DNA of 64,000 nucleotides. Origin: Odobenus rosmarus divergens (taxonomy: Eukaryota > Chordata > Mammalia > Carnivora > Odobenidae). The translations under genes and the position numbers were made by a program. The notes below the pieces were generated by a model. It ran no database searches. It was not told the origin of the DNA and saw only the letters and a program-made list of their open reading frames with translations. The DNA lies in assembly GCF_000321225.1 (NCBI RefSeq), contig NW_004452134.1, forward strand, positions 53,299-117,298, given 5' to 3'. Shown here piece after piece: positions 57,623 through 64,000 of this stretch (position 1 is the stretch's first letter; every line of letters starts with the position of its first letter).

Positions 57623-57785
57623 CAAATCATTTAAATACTTCACACATAAGTTTTTTCATACATAAATTACAAATGATAATTCCAGCTTTCAGAGTTTTTG
57701 TTAGGAGGCAAAATATTGTATGTACATTTCCTGTCATGTGTTAAGCACCTGGTTAATGAAAATAAGCAATACCATTGATGTGTGC
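57623..57785 (+). mobile_element. MIR, sense, second segment
   Basis: 'CAAATCATTTAAATACTTCAC', 'CATAAATTACAAATGATAATTCC', 'GTTAGGAGGC' and 'GTTAAGCACCTGGTTAATG' continue the MIR of 57150, at the expected next position. Confidence 0.7.
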
Positions 57786-58664
57786 ATCTGAATATGTGTT
57801 CGTAAGTACTTCCAATGCCATATTCTGTACACATTACAAAACGTCAATGCGAGTTAGAAATCATTTAACTCCTTTCTTGTACTCTATTTCCTATGAATCA
57901 AGTCATAATATACCAATTTATTAACATAATAGAGAATGGTCTCAAACTAGTCCCAGAAGCTCTCTGTGGATTCTACCATTTCACTGACTTGTCACAGCAA
58001 ACAACAAGTTTGCCATGTCAAGCCATAGTTCTGGATATGTATGTGTGGTGTCAAGTAAGGAACTAATTAAGTATGAAATTACCTTATATATCTAAAGCTG
58101 TGTCCGCTCACCTTTAGGCATTTTGGGAATCCACTTGAGATATGAGTTTTGCTCCACAGGACAATCACAAAGCTCATTAATGCTCATTAAAACATAAGTA
58201 GTATTCAATGGATTCAGCAAAATCTCACTGTATTTTAATGAGCATCTGAATTATCCAATGGAGCAAAACCATGTCATGGAAAATCCTTGTTAATGCAAAA
58301 GAAAGTGTAGGCCAATAAAGATAGTAAATATTGTTAAGTGTAGCTATATTATAGACACATCTGTGACAAATAGAAAAAAAAATCCCCAGAAGTTCATTTC
58401 TTAACATTTGAAAATAAATCTGTCGAGGGTGATTTAACAAGAATCTGAAGTACTAGGGAGAAGTATTGTAGAATCACAAGATTATTCATCAACAAGGAAG
58501 TTTTTAATTGCTTTTTTCATTCTGGATTTAGGGAAGTTGAAAGTCTTCTATTTTGTACCTCATTTAAAAAGTGATATAGTAGATGATGAATAAATATATA
58601 CTGACAAAGTAAATAAATGACAGTAATATTTAAGTCCATAAATGCTATCATTTATATCCCCTTT
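57786..58664. other. unassigned stretch with an imperfect inverted repeat
   Basis: No gene. The inverted repeat at 58147-58268 is listed separately. Confidence 0.5.
58147..58268. repeat. imperfect inverted repeat
   Basis: Outer arms TTTTGCTCCA (58147-58156) and TGGAGCAAAA (58259-58268) are exact reverse complements. An inner pair, ATGCTCATTAAAA (58180-58192) and TTTTAATGAGCAT (58233-58245), is also exact. Arms are separated by unpaired bases of unequal length. Confidence 0.85.
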
Positions 58665-58845
58665 TATTTATTTTCCACAAATATTTGAATGCCTACTGTG
58701 TATCAGATATTGTATTAGTACTAAAGCAAGAACAACCAAAATGGACAGAATCCTAATCTCATGAAGCTCATGTTCCTGGGATAGGTAGAAAGGTAATAAA
58801 CAAATAAACACATAAGTACTGAATCAATTAATAAAGACTTACAGA
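58665..58845 (-). mobile_element. L2 LINE 3' end, antisense, first segment
   Basis: 'AAATATTTGAATGCCTACTGTGTATCAGATATTG' (58679-58712), 'ATCTCATGAAGCTCATGTTCC' and 'GGTAATAAACAAATAAACAC' (58792-58811) are antisense L2. The copy resumes at 59695 after the L1. Confidence 0.75.
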
Positions 58846-58859
58846 AAAAAAAAAAAAAA

Positions 58860-59694
58860 CACTGACCACACCAAATCTTGGTGAGAACATAGAACAACAG
58901 GACTTCTCATTCACTGATAGTGGGGATTCAGAATTATACAGTCACTTGGAAGATAGTTTGGCAGTTTCTTACGAAACTAAACTTATTACACATTCCATCA
59001 GCTGTACTCCTTGGTATTTACTCAAAAGAGTAAAACTTATGTCCACACATAAACTTACACACAGATATTTATAGCAGCTTTATTCATAATTACTAAAACT
59101 TGGAAGCAAAAAAGATGTTGTTGAGTAGATGAATAGATAAACCATGGTATCCAGACAATGGAAATAGTATTCAATACTTAAGAGAGAGAGAGAGAGAGAG
59201 AGTCATCAAGCCATGAAAAGACCTGGAGGAAACTTAAAAGTATATAAGTGTATACTACAAAGTGAAAGAAGCAAATCTGAAAAGGCTACATATTGTATGA
59301 TTCCAATTATATGACATCCTCAGAAAAGGCAAAATTATAGAGGTATAAAAAGATCAGTGGTTGCTAAGTGTCTGGGGGAGGGGAAGGATGCGTTGGCACA
59401 ACATACAGGATTTTGAGGGCAGTGAAAACACTCTGCATGATATATTTTGCATCATTCTATAAAATGTATAACACCAAGAGTGTACTTTCATGTAATTTAT
59501 GAACTCAGTGATTCTAATGTGTCAAGATAGATTCATTAATTGTAACAAATGTACCAACCTAATGGGGAGTGCTTATAATGAGGGAGGCTATGCATGTAGG
59601 GGGCAGAGAGTAAATGGGATATTTCTATATTCTGTTTTCTACTTGTACTAAAGCCTCTCTAAAAATAAAGTCTTAATAAAAATTATTTTTGAAA
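58860..59694 (+). mobile_element. old L1 (L1M-class) 3' end, sense
   Basis: 'TTGGTGAGAACATAGAAC', 'GATGAATAGATAAACCATGG' (59129-59148), 'AGTGAAAGAAGCAAATCTGAAAAGGC' (59261-59286), 'TCAGTGGTTGCTAAG' and 'AATTGTAACAAATGTACC' (59538-59555) are L1M ORF2 end and 3' UTR phrases. It interrupts an antisense L2. ORF2 is destroyed. Confidence 0.85.
59181..59202. repeat. (AG)11 microsatellite
   Basis: A perfect AG run inside the L1M fragment. Confidence 0.95.
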
Positions 59695-60225
59695 ACACAA
59701 AAACCTAGTTAGGGTAGATGTACTAAGGGAGAACGAGAGAAAGTGCTCTCATAGAATGAATAAGGAAGACCTCTCTAAGAAGTTGATATTTGAATAGATA
59801 CTGGAATAAAGAGGAACTTGAGTGTGTGTGAGAGATAAGCTTTATAAGCAGAGGGAACTGCAAGTATGGATGCCCAGAGGCAACAACAGGTTTGGAGGAA
59901 TATTGAGAAGTCCAGTATGCCTGGAATGCAGTGAATGATGAAGAGAAGCATGGGAGTGAGGTTGGAAACATAGGAACAGCAGCAGAAAAGACGTTTCAGG
60001 CTTTTGTGAGGAATCTGGATTTTCATCTAAGTGTGAGAGGGTAATTTGAGAGCTTTGCATAGGGGAGTAACTTGATTTACTTCTGTGTTAAAAGGCTTTT
60101 TCTGGCTTCTACATGGAAAATCGGTAATGGTGGTTTGGAAAAAGATTATAACAATGAATCCTTTGAAACATGTTTGAAATGAGTGTTGGCAGAAATGAAT
60201 GATAGATTAGATGTGCTGTGTGATA
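59695..60225 (-). mobile_element. L2 LINE, antisense, second segment
   Basis: 'GGAAGACCTCTCTAAGAAGTTG' (59763-59784), 'GCAGAGGGAACTGCAAGTATGG' (59849-59870), 'GCCTGGAATGCAGTGAATGATG' and 'AGGGGAGTAACTTGATTTAC' (60061-60080) follow antisense L2. Three minus-strand frames (59723-60060) are remnants. Confidence 0.75.
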
Positions 60226-61439
60226 GAAATGCAAAAAAAAAACAGATAATTACCTGAGGGTTTTTAGTCTAACATTAATTGCCCAAACAAAATTTTGACA
60301 TTTTCAAATGAGGGTTTTACTTGTCTCAAATAAATTGACTAAAACTGACATAAGTGAATATTACATCTAGAATGTGATGCCTACATGTAGCAGTTCTCAT
60401 GAGCCAGTTGCAAGCCCAGTTCTATTTCAGGATGGTCTGCCTCAGAGAATCATTCTATTTCCAACATTTTAAAGACCACATTAATCCTAACATCTCCCAA
60501 ATGTATGTTTATAACTGATTTTTCTTCTAAGCTTCACAATCTAATTCTGTTTGGAATTGTCTTAGGTATCTCAAAATTATAACAACCAAAAATGAACTCT
60601 TGGTATTCTACTATAAACATGTTCTCCTGAGGCTTACCTTTCTCAATAAAGGTCAGTTTCGTCTACCTAGCACACTGGAATTCCTTGCTGATATCTTTCT
60701 TCCACATTAACAAATTGATCCCTCATAAGAGCCATGACCAAGTTCTGTTGATTTTATTTTTAAAATATATTTCAGATCTAACCATTTCTCTATAGACCTG
60801 TTGCCGTGACCAACTCAGAGCCATCATCCTCCTACATGTATATTGTTTGTCTGTTCCACAGGACACTGTACATGGAATTTTAAGAAGTTAGACCACTACG
60901 CAAAGAAAAAAAGTAATGGGTAATGTATAGAAATGAACATGGAAGTTCTCATGGAAAAAGGTAGAAATATAGGGAAATATCTGGAAAGAGACAGGAGATT
61001 GACGTAGAGATTTTGAGTATTTGTTACCTCATCTGAGGAGATTTGGGTTATATGTTGAAGGGCAAAAAGGAATACGCAGGTAGAGTTTGAAGATTCAGCT
61101 GTGAGAGGGAATAATTGATGGATCATTGTCCCTGAGATGGAGGAGAGGAAGAGATGCAGAATATGGCTGGAGCATTGGCTTTAGAGGGGAAAAACAACTC
61201 TTCTACCAAAGCTGAAAAAATTAGTAAGATCGGGACATATCTAGATGATTTATAGCCCCTTGATATTGATAACATCAAAGATACAAAAGTACATTTTGAT
61301 TAAATTCAGAAAGTAAGGAGTGCATAATTGGAAATGTCTTTCTTCATTTTATGTGTACAGAAACGTACTAGAGCCTAAAACAAAACAATTCATGTATTTG
61401 GTTGACTTAGAAACTTACAGTTAATTTACTATGAAGAAA
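60226..61439. other. unassigned stretch, perhaps more decayed L2
   Basis: No gene. Purine-rich plus-strand sequence at 60890-61190 ('GGAGGAGAGGAAGAGATGCAG') is consistent with the 5' side of antisense L2, but not demonstrable by eye. Confidence 0.35.
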
Positions 61440-61979
61440 ATATGCGTACGGGAGTTTCTAGTGGTCTATAAAAGGTGACTACATTAATAAGTTACATTAG
61501 CATAGATGACTCAGCCTCAAAGGATCTTTTTTGTGGAAGAGCTACTTATCATATTGCTCACTGACTGTATAATAGAATTAAATGAATTAGGCCTCAGCTG
61601 TTATCTTCATTTCACAAAAAAGCATGATATTATAGCAGAAAGGGATAAATTATATTTAAATAACTAGAAGTTCTTAATATGACCAAAATTATGTAAATTC
61701 CACCAACCATCAATTTTCTAGGAATTTTAGTCTTCATGCTAATTCACGAAAATCAAGCACAATGTATTTGCAGCTGGTGCAATTCTCCACCAACCTTTCA
61801 CAAGGAGAATTAGTGAAGAAATGTACTTGAATTATAGAAAAATATGACTTATTGAACCAGGTAGTGCCATGCTGGCATGGTTCCTTTAAGAAAATGATAA
61901 AACATTTGGCAAATTTCAGGACTATCTTGGGAAAATTAGCTCCTTGGTATCTTAATACACTATATTCTCTATGATCAGT
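61440..61979. other. single-copy stretch, possible conserved non-coding element
   Basis: No repeat recognised. It has an AP-1-like TGACTCA at 61507-61513 and many ATTA-type homeodomain cores, with the palindrome-like TGCCATGCTGGCA at 61865-61877. No evidence of function from a single sequence. Confidence 0.15.
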
Positions 61980-61994
61980 ATCATAGACATTTGA

Positions 61995-62179
61995 AGATTT
62001 TATTTATTTATTTGAGAGAGAGAGAATGAGAGATAGAGAGCACGAGAGGGAAGAGGGTCAGAGGGAGAAGCAGACTCCCTGCTGAGCAGGGAGCCGGATG
62101 TGGGACTCGATCCCGGGACTCCAGGATCATGACCTGAGCCGAATGCAGCTGCTTAACCAACTGAGCCACTCAGGCGCCC
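61995..62179 (-). mobile_element. CAN-SINE (SINEC), young subfamily, antisense
   Basis: Full-length antisense copy. An exact 15-base TSD ATCATAGACATTTGA lies at 61980-61994 and 62180-62194. The head carries CAGCTGCTTAACC, a variant of CAGTCGCTTAACC. Confidence 0.95.
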
Positions 62180-62284
62180 ATCATAGACATTTGAGAAAGG
62201 AAATGTGCATGTAAGCTACTGAAAAACATTGTCTTTGCAAACCTACAGCGCAGAGTTTCTATGTCAGTGATATTACTTTTGATC

Positions 62285-62378
62285 TGGACAAGGTCCTCAC
62301 TATCTCTGAATCTTAGATAAAATGGTAATGATAATAATATCTATAATAAACATTGTGAAACTTTTAAGGATATTTGTT
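62285..62378 (+). mobile_element. MIR fragment, sense (tentative)
   Basis: 'CACTATCTCTGAATCTTAGATAAAATGGTAATGATAATAATATC' resembles the MIR 'ctctgagcctcagtttcctcatctgtaaaatgg...aataatagta' region. Confidence 0.5.
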
Positions 62379-63742
62379 TCACCTTTTTTTTTTTTTAGAT
62401 GACAGAGATTTACACATGTTTATTGTAGCAAAAATAGTAGACCAAGGGAAAGTAAAGATTAAGGAGAGAGATTGTATATTCCAGTATAAAATCTATGAGA
62501 AATCAGGAAGGGATATAATTGAGAGCACAGATAATGTCTGAAAAAGAGATGATACAAAACATCCAAAAATATGTTGACAAATAATGATAGATTTTATTTA
62601 AAAAATAAGTTTGATTAAACAGTGACATTGTACAATAATTCAACTGGTTCTCTAAAGGTCTACAGATTTGCTATTTTTATCCCTAATCACTGATTTAATT
62701 CTTCTGTCCCTTTACCATATCTGCAACTTTTCAGCAGTTAAAAACCAATAGTGATAAATTACTACTTCATTTTCTTTCCCCACAAATATATTGTTTTATG
62801 AATATATCACCTATACAATACTTGAATTAATTTTCTAGCTAGAATGCATAGATTCACATACATTTTCTGAATTCTGATTGCACAAAGAACAAATGTGACA
62901 TGATACATCTGCCAGACATCAGCCAATAGCTTGGCCAAATCTGCTAAGCCTCCACTATGGATTTGACAGACTGTTATCTAAAACAAGCTTCTAATAAAAA
63001 ATCATGCTAAAAGAAAAAAAAAAACAAACAAATCTACTCACAAGGAGATATGAGCATATGTTTAAGATATCCCCAGTTCTGTTTCTGATCAAGCAATAGG
63101 TAGTAATGTTTCCGGTAAGAAGCATGAAATAATTAATAGTTTATCATTTAAAGAACATCACCAATATTCAAAGCATTGAAATAATAACAAAGCTACAAGA
63201 AACAACCAAACCAAACAAATCACAGAGGACATTAGAGTGCTGGAAAAATTGGAACAGAAAATCAAAATCCTACTGATCTCTCCCCTTTAGAATAAAGGGG
63301 GAAAACATTTTAAAAGTTTATCTTACATTCAGATTCTTAAATTCTAGATTCCAAGGACAATGACACTTTAAGAAACCGTAGAAACTCTTTAGATCTAACC
63401 ATATTATGAAGTGGCTAGATCATCCTCCAAATATCCCATTCTTATGGTTATAACAGATGTACAGAGTATTCTTACACAGCTGGAGTGTGTGATATAAATT
63501 GGTATATTTCTAGGAGGCATTTTGAAATATCTATCAATTATGAAAACCTGTTTGTCAAAATATAATCATAATTCTTATAGATAATTAAGATTTTACTCAA
63601 AGGTTTGGCTAGGACAATGTTTATTAGAGTATAATTTAATAAAGGGAATGTTGGGAATAAGTGTTCAAAATAATGTATTTGCTAACTAAATGATAGAACA
63701 TTTAGTCAACGAAGCATTTACTAGAGTTATTTTAAAAAGTGC
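62379..63742. other. unassigned AT-rich stretch
   Basis: No gene or confident repeat. Confidence 0.5.
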
Positions 63743-64000
63743 CATTATAGATTTTGGATACTAGCCCTTTATCTGATATGTCATTTGCAAATATCTTCTT
63801 CCATTCTGTTGGTTGTCTTTTGGTTTTGTTGGCTGTTTCCTTTGCTGTGCGAAAGCTTTTTATCTTGATGAAGTCCCAATAGTTCATTTTTGCCCTTGCT
63901 TCCCTTGCCTTTGGCAATGTTTCTAGAAGTTGCTGCAGCTGAGGTCAAAGAGGTTGCTGCCTGTGTTCTCCTTTAGGATTTTGATGGACTCCTGTCTCAC
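63743..64000 (-). mobile_element. L1 ORF2 fragment, antisense, running off the right edge
   Basis: The minus strand encodes an ORF2 segment near the end of the endonuclease-to-RT-distal region, with residues such as [12 protein letters not shown] and [20 protein letters not shown] in frame 63732-63917. The L1 match ends abruptly at about 63743 on the left. Further right, the SNF... segment (63925-63990) is in a shifted frame with a stop, so the copy is broken. The 5' side lies outside the window. Confidence 0.9.

Overview
The window looks like vertebrate nuclear DNA from a carnivoran mammal and contains no protein-coding gene, exon or structural RNA gene that I can support. The clearest marker is a tRNA-derived CAN-SINE (SINEC): I count 22 copies on both strands, with tRNA-like heads, pyrimidine-rich bodies and AAATAAATAAA tails. 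The youngest type reads GGTTAAGCGACTGCCTTCGG in the head. This differs from the dog, cat and mustelid forms I know and fits an arctoid caniform, most likely a bear or a pinniped; I cannot choose between them from sequence alone. The DNA is AT-rich and CpG-poor, and reading frames are short, as in an intergenic or deep intronic segment.

Layout. 0-5 kb: a MIR split by a young SINE, an antisense L2, a second SINE beside a MIR, more antisense L2 and another MIR. 5-16.4 kb: two unplaced ancient repeats, L2, a MIR split by an antisense MaLR (MLT1-type) LTR, a full-length Tigger-type DNA transposon, SINEs, a dispersed LTR-like repeat and a short L1 3' end. 16.4-29 kb: a 5'-truncated carnivore L1 that keeps the ORF2 C-terminus and is itself split by a SINE, then antisense L1 and L2 and more SINEs. 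29-44 kb: an LTR-like element, MIRs, L1 fragments, two related copies of an unplaced repeat, sense L2 and a dense run of SINEs. 44-64 kb: a hAT-like element, MIRs, L2s in both orientations, a second MIR split by a MaLR LTR, an L2 split by an old L1, and an antisense L1 ORF2 piece running off the right edge.

The window reads as layered insertion: L2 and MIR lie at the bottom, MaLR LTRs, DNA transposons and old L1 interrupt them, and lineage-specific L1 and SINEC come last. Many young copies keep target-site duplications (TSDs) that can be read directly. Three single-copy stretches look less decayed than their surroundings and are weak candidates for conserved non-coding elements. I found no sign of a new biological system. 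Repeat family names come from memory of consensus sequences, not a database search, and boundaries without TSDs are approximate.
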